Shown: positions 26,353 to 39,241, numbered from the stretch's first letter. The stretch: DNA of 64,000 nt from Sulfurimonas sp. HSL3-1 (GCF_039645995.1 NZ_CP147920.1:1550001-1614000); one strand, 5' to 3'. Notes: generated from the sequence alone by a model not told the origin. Numbers and translations are program-made.

Positions 26353-27606
26353 TTAAAGCGCCAGCAGCATCTCGTAGAGTTCGAAGGCATCCTTCGTGCC
26401 CGCCAGTTCGCGGATGGAGTGCATGGCATAGGTCGGCAGTCCGACGTCGAGGGTCTCTATGCCCAGCCGCGTCGCGGTGATGGGGCCGATGGTGGAGCCG
26501 CATCCCATATCGCTGCGGGTGACGAACTCCTGCAGCGGGTGGCCCGCGCGTTCCGAAGCGAGGACGAAGCGGGAGACGGTACGGGAGTTTGACGCGTAGC
26601 GCTGGTTGGCGTTGAGTTTCAGTACCAGACCCTTGTTGATGTAGGGGGCGTGCTCCGGGTCGTGCTTGTGGGCGTAGTTGGGGTGTTGGGCGTGGGCGTT
26701 GTCGCAGGAGACCATCAAGGAGCGCTGGCAGAGCTGAACAAAGGCTTCATAGCTCCCCGTGATACGCTGCAGCGTATTTTCCAAAAAGGGGCCCGCCGCC
26801 CCGCTGGTGCTCTCGCTGCCGACCTCTTCGTGGTCGGAGAGGATCATCAGGTAGGGACGGTCATTGCCGACGCTGCAGATGGTAAGCAGCGCCACGTAGC
26901 AGCTCAGCAGGTTGTCCAGGCGCGCCGAGGCGATAAACTCCTTTGCCACGCCGACATAGGAAGCCTTTTGCGTATCGTAAAGGCTCAGCTCATGCGACAG
27001 CAGCCGCTCGAAGTCTGCCACGCCAATAGCTTCAAGCTGCTTGCCTACCCACGCTTCGAAATCAAAGCTTTCGTCGCAGCCGATGAGTGCCGGCAGGTCC
27101 GTCTGGGGATTGACGGAACGGCTCTGGTTCGCCTCACGGTCGAGGTGGATCGCCAGGGAGGGGATCACCGCCACTGCGTCACCCGTGTCGATATTCGCCT
27201 CTTTGAGCTCCCCCGTTTTCGTCCGGTAGGCCACCCGCCCGGCAATGCCGAGGTCCCGGTCGAACCAGGGGTTCATCAGCAGCCCGCCATAGGGCTCGAC
27301 GCCTAGGCGCACCGTACCGCTGCCCTTCAGTACCGGCGAAGGCTTCAGTTTGAGGTTGGGCGAATCCGTGTGCGCCCCGAACATGGCGTAGTCGCTCTCG
27401 CCCGTGTAGGTGAAGGCGATCACCGAAGAGGCGTTGCGCGTCGTGTAATAGCGCCCTCCCGCCTCCAGCGTCCATTCGCTGCGCTCGTCCAGGTAGGTGA
27501 ACCCGGCGTTCTCCAGCATTCCCGTCACGTTCGCAACCGCGTGGAACGGCGTCGGCGACGCATCCAGAAAGCCCAAAAGTCCGTCGTTGAAATCTTCTCT
27601 CGTCAT
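26353..27606 (-). CDS. M18-family aminopeptidase
   Basis: The 417-residue metallopeptidase resembles aspartyl aminopeptidase (M18). It starts with FLDASPTPFHAVANV and has the metal ligands in AHTDSPNLKLKP (His near residue 79), DESF and DHEEVGSESTSGA (Glu pair), plus DNAHAQHPNY and the final GCGSTIGPITA segment. It releases N-terminal residues, preferably acidic, from cytosolic peptides. A TATAAT -10 lies about 40 bp upstream of the ATG. It is transcribed alone, convergent with the nif operon. Confidence 0.92.
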   Translation of the reverse strand: MTREDFNDGLLGFLDASPTPFHAVANVTGMLENAGFTYLDERSEWTLEAGGRYYTTRNASSVIAFTYTGESDYAMFGAHTDSPNLKLKPSPVLKGSGTVRLGVEPYGGLLMNPWFDRDLGIAGRVAYRTKTGELKEANIDTGDAVAVIPSLAIHLDREANQSRSVNPQTDLPALIGCDESFDFEAWVGKQLEAIGVADFERLLSHELSLYDTQKASYVGVAKEFIASARLDNLLSCYVALLTICSVGNDRPYLMILSDHEEVGSESTSGAAGPFLENTLQRITGSYEAFVQLCQRSLMVSCDNAHAQHPNYAHKHDPEHAPYINKGLVLKLNANQRYASNSRTVSRFVLASERAGHPLQEFVTRSDMGCGSTIGPITATRLGIETLDVGLPTYAMHSIRELAGTKDAFELYEMLLAL

Positions 27607-27645
27607 GCTCTTTCCCGTATGATATAGTCGTTTGATTGATATCTG

Positions 27646-27651
27646 ATTATA
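27646..27651 (-). promoter_or_regulatory. -10 box of the M18 aminopeptidase gene
   Basis: TATAAT on the minus strand, 40 bp from the ATG. Confidence 0.6.
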
Positions 27652-27734
27652 GCGTCCGCACCGCTTCAGGACGCTTATGGGAGCAGAGCAGCCAAGCGTA
27701 CGCTAGCAGGCTTTAAGCGTACAGCGACAGCATC

Positions 27735-28802
27735 TCACGCGCTTTGCAGCAGCGGCAGCTTCTCGAGCAGGGTTTCGCAGTACTCCCACTGGTCCAGTGA
27801 CTGTTTCCATGCCTCCGGGATTGCGTTCACACCGTAGAGGGCGCCGAGTACCATCCCGATGGCGATGGCCCGCGAGGCGTTGTCGCCGCCGACCATCGCG
27901 TTGGCCTGCAGCGCCTTTTTCAGACCGTCCGTTTCGCCGCCGTATTTGAGGATGAAGTAGACGGCACCCGGCAGTGTACCCTCCGTCGGGCTCGCCTTGC
28001 CGACGCGCACCGGTTCGGAGCGGCCGATATCCCACAGCCGGGCCATACTGGTGAGTGCCAGGTCGTCGACGAACTTCTCTTTGCCGAGCGGGGATTCCGG
28101 GTCGGTCGCCTCTTCGAACTTGGCGATCGCCTGGAGGGTTTTGGCCTGGAAGAAGCCGCCCATCTGCTCGCCGACGGCGCGGATCGCATCGATGGGAGCC
28201 GTCCCGTTCAGTACCCGGTGGGTCACTCGGGCGAAGTACTCCCCGCCGCCGAGCGCCTCGGCGTTGCGGTGGGTAAACATCGCCTTCTGCGACGCGTCGA
28301 CCACCGCCTCTTCCGTATCATAGTAGCCGTGCGCCGCGACGTGCCGGATCGCCATCGCGTTGGAGATCCCGCCCAGGTTCTCGACGGGGAAGCCCCGCTT
28401 CACCTGCGCGTAGGTCTCCTTGGTCATCGTGCAAATCCACGACCCCCAGCCGTTCTCCAGCCGCTGCATCCAGTGGGGGATGAGCTCGGAAACGCTGACT
28501 GCGCGCGGGGGCTCCGCCGTCTTGGCCAGATGCTCGAGAAAGAGAATATTGTAATCGCCGTAGTCGGTCGTCCCGCCCGCCTTTTTGCCGGGGTGGTAGT
28601 TCTGCGCCCCCCAGCCGATGCCGTGGGTCTGTCCGCCCATCATCTCGCCCGGAGACATGAAACGGTCCACCGGTTTGCGGCCGTAGGCCAGGTAGATCTT
28701 CTGGGCGTCGTACTCGTAGTGGCTTCCGAGGCAGAGGGCATCGCCGACAATCGCACCGAAAAATGCCCCTTTGATCGCCTCTTGTTTTGTGATCGCGCTC
28801 AT
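27735..28802 (-). CDS. ADP-ribosylglycohydrolase-family protein
   Basis: The 355-residue protein belongs to the family that includes DraG, which removes ADP-ribose from NifH. The N-terminal GAFFGAIVGDALCLG and the C-terminal MVGGDNASRAIAIGMVLGAL match the family. The metal-site motifs are altered: TTDYGDYN in place of the usual TDDT, and DNAS in place of DTDT, so binding of two Mg ions may differ. No DraT gene is visible. Being near a nif island, a DraG-like role is possible but not shown. It follows the thioredoxin gene by nine bases in one operon. Confidence 0.85.
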   Translation of the reverse strand: MSAITKQEAIKGAFFGAIVGDALCLGSHYEYDAQKIYLAYGRKPVDRFMSPGEMMGGQTHGIGWGAQNYHPGKKAGGTTDYGDYNILFLEHLAKTAEPPRAVSVSELIPHWMQRLENGWGSWICTMTKETYAQVKRGFPVENLGGISNAMAIRHVAAHGYYDTEEAVVDASQKAMFTHRNAEALGGGEYFARVTHRVLNGTAPIDAIRAVGEQMGGFFQAKTLQAIAKFEEATDPESPLGKEKFVDDLALTSMARLWDIGRSEPVRVGKASPTEGTLPGAVYFILKYGGETDGLKKALQANAMVGGDNASRAIAIGMVLGALYGVNAIPEAWKQSLDQWEYCETLLEKLPLLQSA

Positions 28803-28811
28803 GACCGTCTC

Positions 28812-29255
28812 TCAGAGCGTCATCTGGATCAGGCTCTCCGCCCACATGCTGAGCTGGTCTTTGGAGAGTTTGCTGGTAAAACGGTTCATCTCCATTCCCC
28901 TGCTGAAGGCAATGGTCGTGGGCAGTTCGTTCACACCGTATTGCAGCGCAAGCGGCGCGTCGTTGAGTGTATTCACCTTTAAAAAGCGCACTTCAAGGGC
29001 GCAGGAGGAGGCCGCTTTTTCGAAATCCGGCGCCATCTCCATGCAGGGACCGCAGTCGGGGGAGTAGAAATCGACGATGACGGGAATGTCGTTTTCGGCG
29101 ATGTGGAGCTTGAACGCCTCCGCGTCGCAGGTGACGGGGGTCGTGTCCGTCAGGGGTTTGCCGCAGCTGCTGCAAGGCACCTCTTTTTTTTCGACTTCGT
29201 TGACGACGCTGTTGACGCTTTGGCAGTGGGGGCATACGATCTTGAGAGTGTCCAT
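28812..29255 (-). CDS. Thioredoxin with N-terminal zinc ribbon (TrxC/Trx2-like)
   Basis: From the ATG at 29255 (GGAG upstream) the 147-residue protein has an N-terminal zinc ribbon with CPHC and CSSC near residues 8-11 and 29-32, then a thioredoxin fold with the active site CGPC (SPDCGPCMEM) and the cis-proline segment ELPTTIAF. Zinc-ribbon thioredoxins are often induced by oxidative stress. It overlaps no other gene and precedes the ADP-ribosylglycohydrolase-like gene in the same operon. Confidence 0.9.
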   Translation of the reverse strand: MDTLKIVCPHCQSVNSVVNEVEKKEVPCSSCGKPLTDTTPVTCDAEAFKLHIAENDIPVIVDFYSPDCGPCMEMAPDFEKAASSCALEVRFLKVNTLNDAPLALQYGVNELPTTIAFSRGMEMNRFTSKLSKDQLSMWAESLIQMTL

Positions 29256-29397
29256 CTTTGGCTCCGGAAATATAGTGTTGCCGGAGGGCATGCAAAATCC
29301 ATGCCCGTCGGCCGTTTTTGCCGCTGAAACGGAGTGCTGTTCCGTTTAAAAAGATGGAGTATCATCCCGCTTATACACCCTTAAAAAGGTATCTGCC

Positions 29398-30150
29398 ATG
29401 ACCCATTCACGTGTTCCCCAGATCATTTTGCTTTACTGGATCATCAAGATCGCTTCAACCACCCTTGGCGAAACCGGCGCTGATATGTTTTCCATGACGT
29501 TTGAGATCGGCTACGGAAGTACCATTCTCATTTTCCTTGCCATCTTCGCCCTGCTGGCCGCCGTCAAGATCGCGATGAAACGCTACGATCCGGCCCTCTA
29601 CTGGCTGACGTTTACCGCCTCGGCCATCGCCGGAACCGCGATATCGGATTTTATCGACCGAACGCTGGGACTGGGGTACGCCGCGGGATCAATGCTCCTG
29701 CTCGTTCTGCTGGCAGGTGTCTTGTTGCTGTGGCGTGCCAAAACGCGTTCGCTCTCGGTCGAACAGATCAGCTCTGTCCCGGCGGAGACCTACTACTGGC
29801 TCGCCTTTTTGATCGCCAACACGCTGGGAACGGCGGCAGGTGATTTCCTTGCAGACGACCTTCAGATCGGTTTCATGTACAGCGCCCTTCTGATCGGCGG
29901 GGTTCTGGCCCTGACGGCGCTTTTGCACTATGTCACCGCCCTTTCGCCGGTCCTGCTCTTCTGGATAGCATTCATCCTGACCCGTCCTTTCGGCGCGACA
30001 TTCGGCGACCTGTTGACCAAATCCGCCGACGACGGGGGCGTGGCATTCGGCACCATCGGCGCCTCGCTCGTTTTCACTCTGATGCTCGGTATCGCCCTCT
30101 TCTTCGAAATACGTCGTGAAAGGGCCTATATCCCGGAAGAAAAGGCATAA
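29398..30150 (+). CDS. COG4705-like multi-span membrane protein
   Basis: The 250-residue protein has about eight membrane helices and repeats of the pattern Y/FW-xxF-x-TxxGxxxxD: LYWIIKIASTTLGETGADMF, LYWLTFTASAIAGTAISDFI, YYWLAFLIANTLGTAAGDFL and LFWIAFILTRPFGATFGDLL. This is the repeat unit of the uncharacterised membrane-anchored family COG4705 (DUF347). Its transported substrate, if any, is not known. It precedes the dehydrogenase genes by 27 bp and may share their transcript. Confidence 0.85.
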   Translation: MTHSRVPQIILLYWIIKIASTTLGETGADMFSMTFEIGYGSTILIFLAIFALLAAVKIAMKRYDPALYWLTFTASAIAGTAISDFIDRTLGLGYAAGSMLLLVLLAGVLLLWRAKTRSLSVEQISSVPAETYYWLAFLIANTLGTAAGDFLADDLQIGFMYSALLIGGVLALTALLHYVTALSPVLLFWIAFILTRPFGATFGDLLTKSADDGGVAFGTIGASLVFTLMLGIALFFEIRRERAYIPEEKA

Positions 30151-30177
30151 TACGCAAAACAGAAAAAAGGAGTACAC

Positions 30178-31038
30178 ATGCATCTGGGATTTATCGGGCT
30201 CGGACACCTCGGCCGCGCCGTCGCCGAGCGGCTGCTGGAGTGCGGACATACGCTCAGCGTCTACAACCGGACGCCGCAACGAGCCGAGGGGCTGGCTGTC
30301 AACCTCTGCGGCCATCCGCGCGACGTCATCGAGCAATGCGACGTCGTACTGCTCTGCCTCTTCGACAGCGCCACGGTCGACGCCGTTCTCTCCGGCGAAA
30401 ACGGCCTGCTTGGCGCCAACGCCCCCGGCAAGACCGTCATCGACCTGACCACCAACCATTTCGACGCCGTTGCGAGTTTCCACGAACGCTGCCGTCTTGC
30501 GGGGGCCTCCTACCTGGAGTGCCCGGTGCTCGGCAGCGTCGTCCCCGCGGCCAACGGGGCGCTGACGGTGCTGGCCAGCGGGGAGGAAGAGGTCTTTGAG
30601 GCGGCCCGGGGCATCCTCGAATCCATCGGAGCGCACCTCTTCTACCTGCGCGAACCGGGGCGGGCGACAAAGATGAAGCTCGTCAACAACCTCGCCCTGG
30701 GCGGCATCATGGCCGTTTTGGCGGAAACGGTCGGCATCGGCGAAGCGGCCGGGATCGAGCGTGAAACGCTCCTGGAGATCCTCGCCGTCGGCGGCGGCAA
30801 ATCCCTCGTGTTCGACGCAAAACGCCAAAAACTGCTCGACGACGACTACGCGCCCCACTTCTCCAACGCCCTGATCTACAAAGACCTGCACTGCCTGCAG
30901 GACCTGGCCTACGGCCTTGAACAGCCCCTGTACACGGCCGCCATGGTCAAAGAGCTCTATGCCCGCACCTTCGCCGAAGGGTTCGAGGGAGAGGATTTCG
31001 CCTCCGTCGCCAAACTGTTCCGGAAGCGCAAGCAGTGA
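30178..31038 (+). CDS. NAD(P)-dependent 3-hydroxyisobutyrate dehydrogenase-family oxidoreductase
   Basis: The 286-residue beta-hydroxyacid dehydrogenase begins with a Rossmann fold MHLGFIGLGHLGRAVAERLL, followed by the arginine-containing NRTPQRAEG that favours NADP. The substrate-binding signature CPVLGSVVPAANGALTVLASG and the catalytic-lysine segment KMKLVNNLALGG are present. It resembles glyoxylate/succinic semialdehyde reductases. AAAAAGGAG precedes the ATG. The next gene starts with an overlapping GTG. Confidence 0.9.
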   Translation: MHLGFIGLGHLGRAVAERLLECGHTLSVYNRTPQRAEGLAVNLCGHPRDVIEQCDVVLLCLFDSATVDAVLSGENGLLGANAPGKTVIDLTTNHFDAVASFHERCRLAGASYLECPVLGSVVPAANGALTVLASGEEEVFEAARGILESIGAHLFYLREPGRATKMKLVNNLALGGIMAVLAETVGIGEAAGIERETLLEILAVGGGKSLVFDAKRQKLLDDDYAPHFSNALIYKDLHCLQDLAYGLEQPLYTAAMVKELYARTFAEGFEGEDFASVAKLFRKRKQ

Positions 31039-31733
31039 GAACGCTCCTCGTTACCGGCGCCGCGCAGGGGATCGGGCTCGCGACTGCGACCCTTTTTGCC
31101 GGACGCGGCTGGAAAGTCTACGGCCTCGACATCCAGGCGGAATCCCTCTTCGCCGCATCCCTGCAAGGCGGATTCGAACCGCTCGCCTGCGACCTCGCGG
31201 ACCCGAAAAGCATTGAAAGAGCGGCGGCATCCCTGACGCACCTCGACGCCCTCGTCAACAACGCCGCAACACATGCCAACGGCGACCCCCTGACACTCTC
31301 CGTAGAGGAGTGGAAACGGGTACTCGACGTCAACCTGACCGCGCCCTTCCTCCTCAGCCGGGCCGTGGCACCGCTGCTGATGCAAAGCGGCGGCAGCATC
31401 GTCAATATCGCCTCAACCCGTGCGCTGATGAGCGAACCGCATACCGAGGCTTACAGCGCGAGTAAAGGGGGCCTGCTCAGCCTCACCCACGCCATGGCCA
31501 TGAGCCTCGCCCCCGTGCGCGTCAACGCTGTCAGCCCCGGCTGGATCGAACACGCCGCCCCCGAATCTCTGCACGGTTTTGACCACACCTTCCATCCGTC
31601 GGGACGGGTCGGCGGCGTCTCCGATGTCGCGGAGATGGTCTGGTACCTCACCGGCGACAATGCGGAGTTCATTACGGCACAGAACTTCGTTATTGACGGC
31701 GGCGTGACGAAGAAGATGATCTATCCGGAGTGA
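31035..31733 (+). CDS. Short-chain dehydrogenase/reductase
   Basis: The 232-residue SDR begins at a GTG that overlaps the preceding stop codon (GTGA). It has TGAAQGIGLATATL, NNAA near residue 72, the catalytic Ser (NIASTRALMS), YSASKGG with Tyr and Lys, and the C-terminal SDVAEMVWYLTGDNAEFITA motif. FABG-like overall. It is translationally coupled to the beta-hydroxyacid dehydrogenase, so the two may act on related carbonyl compounds. Confidence 0.88.
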   Translation: MRTLLVTGAAQGIGLATATLFAGRGWKVYGLDIQAESLFAASLQGGFEPLACDLADPKSIERAAASLTHLDALVNNAATHANGDPLTLSVEEWKRVLDVNLTAPFLLSRAVAPLLMQSGGSIVNIASTRALMSEPHTEAYSASKGGLLSLTHAMAMSLAPVRVNAVSPGWIEHAAPESLHGFDHTFHPSGRVGGVSDVAEMVWYLTGDNAEFITAQNFVIDGGVTKKMIYPE

Positions 31734-31741
31734 CGGGGGCT

Positions 31742-32164
31742 TTACGATGCGGGCTGAAACGGCACCCTTTCAATCGCCGCTTCGCGCAGATTGTCCGCAA
31801 GCGTCCAGAACCACGCTTCCCCGTTCACCGGTGACAGCAGCATAAAGGAGGGATCGTCCGCGCTGAAGTGCGCCAGGTACTCCCGGGTCTCGATCAGCTG
31901 CTGCTTGATCGCGCGATCCTCCACCGCTCTCATCTCCGCGCGGATCCGCAGCATTGTCGTAAAGTCCTGCGACAGGTAGCAGAGCTCCACCTTCGGGTTG
32001 GCCCGCAGCTGTCGCCCGACGGCTTTGGCGGTCGACGAGGTGAAATAGAGCTTCCCGCCGATGATGTTGCTTAAAAATCCGCGTACATGCGGCTGTTCCC
32101 CCTCCGCGGTCGCAAGGGTACAGACAGGGTTTTGTGTGATAAATGCCAGAATTTCCTGAGGCAT
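31742..32164 (-). CDS. Pyridoxamine 5'-phosphate oxidase-family protein
   Basis: The 140-residue split-barrel flavin-binding protein begins MPQEILAFITQNPVCTLATA, followed by EGEQPHVRGF and LYFTSSTAKAVGRQLRANPKV, the family's typical segments. Members bind FMN or F420 and include general stress proteins; the exact substrate is unclear. It is convergent with the SDR gene. Confidence 0.85.
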   Translation of the reverse strand: MPQEILAFITQNPVCTLATAEGEQPHVRGFLSNIIGGKLYFTSSTAKAVGRQLRANPKVELCYLSQDFTTMLRIRAEMRAVEDRAIKQQLIETREYLAHFSADDPSFMLLSPVNGEAWFWTLADNLREAAIERVPFQPAS

Positions 32165-32248
32165 AAACTACTCCTTTTTTCGGCACAGTATAGGCAAAGT
32201 CCCGGGGGCTTCGCGAGTACAAACACGCTGAAAAAGCGCACGATTCGG

Positions 32249-33124
32249 CTATTTGAAGCGTGAGGCGTACTCGGAGGGGGTCTCGCCGAAGGCCGCTTTG
32301 AAACGGCGGGCCATGTACGAGGCGGAGTTGAATCCCGCTCCGAGCGCGGCATCGGTCACGCTCGTCTTCCCCGACTCCAGCACCTTCTTGACATGCTGCA
32401 GCCGCACGCGCAGCAGGTAATCCCCCGCGCTCATCCCCAGCGCGGACCGAAAGAGCCGCCCGAAATGCGACACGGAGACGCCCGCGACCTCCGCCAGCGT
32501 TCGCTGCTCCAATTCATAGGCGTAATGGAGGTGGATATATTCGACCGCGGCATTGATGCGCCCCTGCAGCGAAACGCTCTCACGCTCAGCCGGGAACGTC
32601 GAGAGCGTATTGCGGACGATCAGGTGTGTCAGGCTCTGTGCCAGCGAGGCGGCCAGCGGACGGGCCTGTTCCCGGCACGACTGCATAAAGAGCTGCAACA
32701 GCGGCTGGATCCCTTCGTCCAGATCGAACATCTCGCCGTTGAATGCCACCGGATCATCGCGGTATTGTCCGTAGACGCTCTCAAAACTGCCGGGATTGAC
32801 GAAGATGGCGCAGTAGCGCGGCGGAAGGTAGTTCTGTACCTCGTGGTGCGCAATGCGGGGGGAGAGGCAGAAAAGATGGCGGGGCTTCGGCGTCAAACGC
32901 CTTCCCTCTAGGACGACCTGCGTCGCTTCGTCGTACTGGATCACGAACATATAGGCGGGGTGCTCATGTTCGGGCGTCACGGCATAACCGCACTGCCCGC
33001 CGACGGGGATGAACGCGCAAAACTCGGGCGAAACATAGGCGTCGACGAAACGCAGCTGCTCCTCCGTCACATCACCGACGAGCGATCGGATCGTCCGCAG
33101 CGCTTCGGGCGAGATCGTCTGCAT
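32249..33124 (-). CDS. AraC-family transcriptional regulator
   Basis: The 291-residue regulator has an N-terminal cupin-like ligand domain (VGGQCGYAVTPEHEHPAYMF, RHLFCLSPRIAHHE) and two C-terminal helix-turn-helix motifs (LAEVAGVSVSHFGRLFRSAL; VTDAALGAGFNSASYMARRF). The second ends in the typical AFGETPSEYASRFK. It is likely to sense a small molecule. Its targets are not evident; it lies between the PNPOx-like gene and dnaE in the same leftward direction. Confidence 0.9.
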   Translation of the reverse strand: MQTISPEALRTIRSLVGDVTEEQLRFVDAYVSPEFCAFIPVGGQCGYAVTPEHEHPAYMFVIQYDEATQVVLEGRRLTPKPRHLFCLSPRIAHHEVQNYLPPRYCAIFVNPGSFESVYGQYRDDPVAFNGEMFDLDEGIQPLLQLFMQSCREQARPLAASLAQSLTHLIVRNTLSTFPAERESVSLQGRINAAVEYIHLHYAYELEQRTLAEVAGVSVSHFGRLFRSALGMSAGDYLLRVRLQHVKKVLESGKTSVTDAALGAGFNSASYMARRFKAAFGETPSEYASRFK

Positions 33125-33141
33125 TAAGTGCCGTGACCGCG

Positions 33142-36762
<3,621 letters not shown>

Positions 36763-36800
36763 CGTAGGCCTTCAAAAACGTATTCGGTAATCAGGAAGTT

Positions 36801-36806
36801 ATTATA
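36801..36806 (-). promoter_or_regulatory. -10 box of dnaE
   Basis: TATAAT on the minus strand, about 40 bp before the dnaE ATG. Confidence 0.55.
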
Positions 36807-36894
36807 GTGGGATGCGGGTAAAAAGAAGCTCTCGCCGAGCGCCGGGCTCGGGAATTGGAGGGCGCATTAAGCGAGGGGCAAAAGCACTGAACGC

Positions 36895-39066
36895 CTAGAA
36901 GCGGTAGATGAGTCCGGCGAAATACTCTTTGCCCGGTGCGACCGTGATCGTCGGGTCCTCCCGGTCGAAGGTACCGTCCCCGCTCTTGTCGCCGGTGAAG
37001 TAGACCGTCTGGTAGTAGTGTTCGTCAAAGACGTTGTTGACCTTGACGTAGCACTCCAGTTCGTTGCCGCCGACGTGCATCGTATAGCGCGCCTGCAGGT
37101 TAAGAAAAGCGTACCCCGGCATCTTGATCATGTTCGTCTCGTCCGCATAGTATTCCGATTGCGCGTACACCTGACCGATCACCTTCAGGTTCGGCGAGAA
37201 CCTTATTGTCGTGTAGAGGTCGAAGATGTTGTTCGGGGTTCTCGGCAGCTCGTTGCCGACGATGTCATACTCCGGTCCGCGGTAGGCGATCTTCACGGGG
37301 TCATGTTTCGTGAACTCCGCCTTCAGATAGGTATAGGCGAGGTTGAACGAGAGGCGCCGCGTGGGGTCGCTCTTGAGGGAGAGTTCCACCCCCCGGTTGC
37401 GCGCATCACCGATATTGTCCGTGATGCCGCCGCTGGTCGCAAACGAATAGGTCCCGAAACGGTAACCGATGATATCTTTCGTATCCATCTGAAAAACGGA
37501 AAGCTCGTAATCGAGGAGATGGCCACCAAGATTCCCCCGCGCGCCGACCTCGTAGGTGATGCTGCGCTCGACGTCGATGGGCACGGCCACGCCGTCCGTA
37601 CGGTTGCGGTTTTCGTAGTTCGTGACCATCTTGTCCACCGTCGGTGTCCGGTAGCCGGTGGAGATGTTGGCGTAGAGGGTCGTGTCGGCGTCAACGGCAT
37701 AGGTCGTCCCGACCCGGTAGCCGTTTTCATTATAGGTGTGATCGTCATAAAGCTTCTCATTGTTCCAGTCGGTACCGTTGTAGTCGTGCGAAACAACCTC
37801 GTACATATCTTTCTGAATATCGTGGCGCATATTGAATACAGCCGTCCATGCCGGTGTCACGGCATATTTCAGCTCACCATAGAAGGCGTGCAGACGCTGG
37901 TCGTCATTGGTGTGTGTCAGCTCCCCGGCATAGTTCGCAACGGGATTTCCCTCGACGTCCGTCGAGTTGTAGTCGATCAGTGTCTCGCTGCCGGACTGGT
38001 ACTGGCGATCGCCGAACTCGTAGCCGACAAGATAGGCGAAATCCGCCAGCTCCTGTTTGAACTCCAGCTTGGCCCCCTTCTGTTTTTTGTGTTCCAGGGT
38101 GTGCCGCGCGTAGGTGTCACCGATGCCGTCGCCGTCGGTATCCTGCGGGCTGGAGATGTAATCGTATTCGTCAATGTAGTCGTAGACGTTCAGCAGCAGG
38201 TTCCCCCCGTTGGCAAACTCTTTCGTATAGGTAAGGATGTACTTGTCCAGGTCGACCTCGTTGTCCTTCTGAAAGCCGCTCGCCGCCGTACCACGGGGAT
38301 TGGCGTCCGCCGCGGTGACACCGGTCGATGAAGCGCGTTTTTGCTCCTCGTACTTGAGCGTCTTGTCGATGCCCAGCGTCACGTCGCTCGTGTCGTCGAT
38401 ATAGTAGGAGAGCTTGCCGCTGAGCGACTTGTTCCAGTAAGCAGAATCAACCCAGTAGCCGTCACTTTTGCGGTAGTTCGCGTTCAGACTGGCGGCAAAG
38501 CTCTCCCGGCTGATGCGGGCCGTCGCTTCGTAATCCTGGGCATTGAAGCTTCCCGCTTCCGCACTGACCGAATAGGCGTCGTCGCCGCCCCGTGGCTTGG
38601 AGGTCGTAATAACGATGGCACCGGCCATCGCGCGGTTGCCGTAGAGATAGGCCGCACTCCCTTTGATCACCTTGATGCTGGTGATATCGCTCATATTGAG
38701 ACGGAATTTGCCGCTCTTGGCGTAGACGGGGACCCCGTCGACAATAATCGCGACCCCGGTATCCTCCCACATAAACTCCTGCTGGTTGATCCCACGGATA
38801 TGGATCTCGACGACTTCGTTGCCCATAAAGTCCGCCGTCACGCCCGGCACGGTCTGAAGCACCTCGTTGAGCTGCTTGGGGTTGATCTGCTCGATCAGCT
38901 CCTGATCAATGTAGTTCACCGTCGAGGCTTCGGTTCTTCCCGCCGCTTCGTTGGTGATCGTCGATGACTCGACGCTGATCGTCTCCATCGTATAGTTGTC
39001 TGCCGCTCCGAGCGTCGTAAACGCTCCAAGCAGTACGGCACTGGCAGCCGCAACACCTCTTTTCAT
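36895..39066 (-). CDS. TonB-dependent outer-membrane receptor
   Basis: The 723-residue protein has a signal peptide (MKRGVAAASAVLLGAFTTLGAA), a TonB box (METISVESS), a plug domain (about residues 45-160, with TVPGVTADFMGNEVVEIHIRG following its family pattern) and a 22-strand barrel ending in KEYFAGLIYRF. Similar proteins import iron chelates, cobalamin or other metal complexes; the substrate cannot be told from sequence. AGGAGG precedes the ATG and a 30-bp inverted repeat lies just upstream. It follows the DCCP-like operon in the same direction. Confidence 0.92.
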   Translation of the reverse strand: MKRGVAAASAVLLGAFTTLGAADNYTMETISVESSTITNEAAGRTEASTVNYIDQELIEQINPKQLNEVLQTVPGVTADFMGNEVVEIHIRGINQQEFMWEDTGVAIIVDGVPVYAKSGKFRLNMSDITSIKVIKGSAAYLYGNRAMAGAIVITTSKPRGGDDAYSVSAEAGSFNAQDYEATARISRESFAASLNANYRKSDGYWVDSAYWNKSLSGKLSYYIDDTSDVTLGIDKTLKYEEQKRASSTGVTAADANPRGTAASGFQKDNEVDLDKYILTYTKEFANGGNLLLNVYDYIDEYDYISSPQDTDGDGIGDTYARHTLEHKKQKGAKLEFKQELADFAYLVGYEFGDRQYQSGSETLIDYNSTDVEGNPVANYAGELTHTNDDQRLHAFYGELKYAVTPAWTAVFNMRHDIQKDMYEVVSHDYNGTDWNNEKLYDDHTYNENGYRVGTTYAVDADTTLYANISTGYRTPTVDKMVTNYENRNRTDGVAVPIDVERSITYEVGARGNLGGHLLDYELSVFQMDTKDIIGYRFGTYSFATSGGITDNIGDARNRGVELSLKSDPTRRLSFNLAYTYLKAEFTKHDPVKIAYRGPEYDIVGNELPRTPNNIFDLYTTIRFSPNLKVIGQVYAQSEYYADETNMIKMPGYAFLNLQARYTMHVGGNELECYVKVNNVFDEHYYQTVYFTGDKSGDGTFDREDPTITVAPGKEYFAGLIYRF

Positions 39067-39083
39067 TTATACCCTCCTCTTAA

Positions 39084-39113
39084 AATATTAAATAAACATA
39101 TGTATTTAATATT
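39084..39113. promoter_or_regulatory. 30-bp inverted repeat upstream of the TonB receptor
   Basis: AATATTAAATA (39084-39094) and TATTTAATATT (39103-39113) are perfect complementary arms around an eight-base spacer, 18 bp before the receptor's ATG on the minus strand. Extremely AT-rich, it could be a repressor site overlapping the promoter or leader. It does not match the classical Fur box. Confidence 0.6.
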
Positions 39114-39241
39114 GAATATAATAATTAAGACTAGATTCTAGGAAAGGGGTGTTACAGATGTGTTAAATAGAGGGTTTTCATGAAAATTAATTGCTAAATT
39201 CGAAAAAAATGGGCGGATTCGGTATCCGTCCGGGACGGCGC

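Noticed and set aside
37018-38331. A 437-codon plus-strand frame opposite the TonB receptor gene
   Set aside because: The TonB receptor has a signal peptide, plug and barrel on the minus strand; the antisense frame shows no domain.
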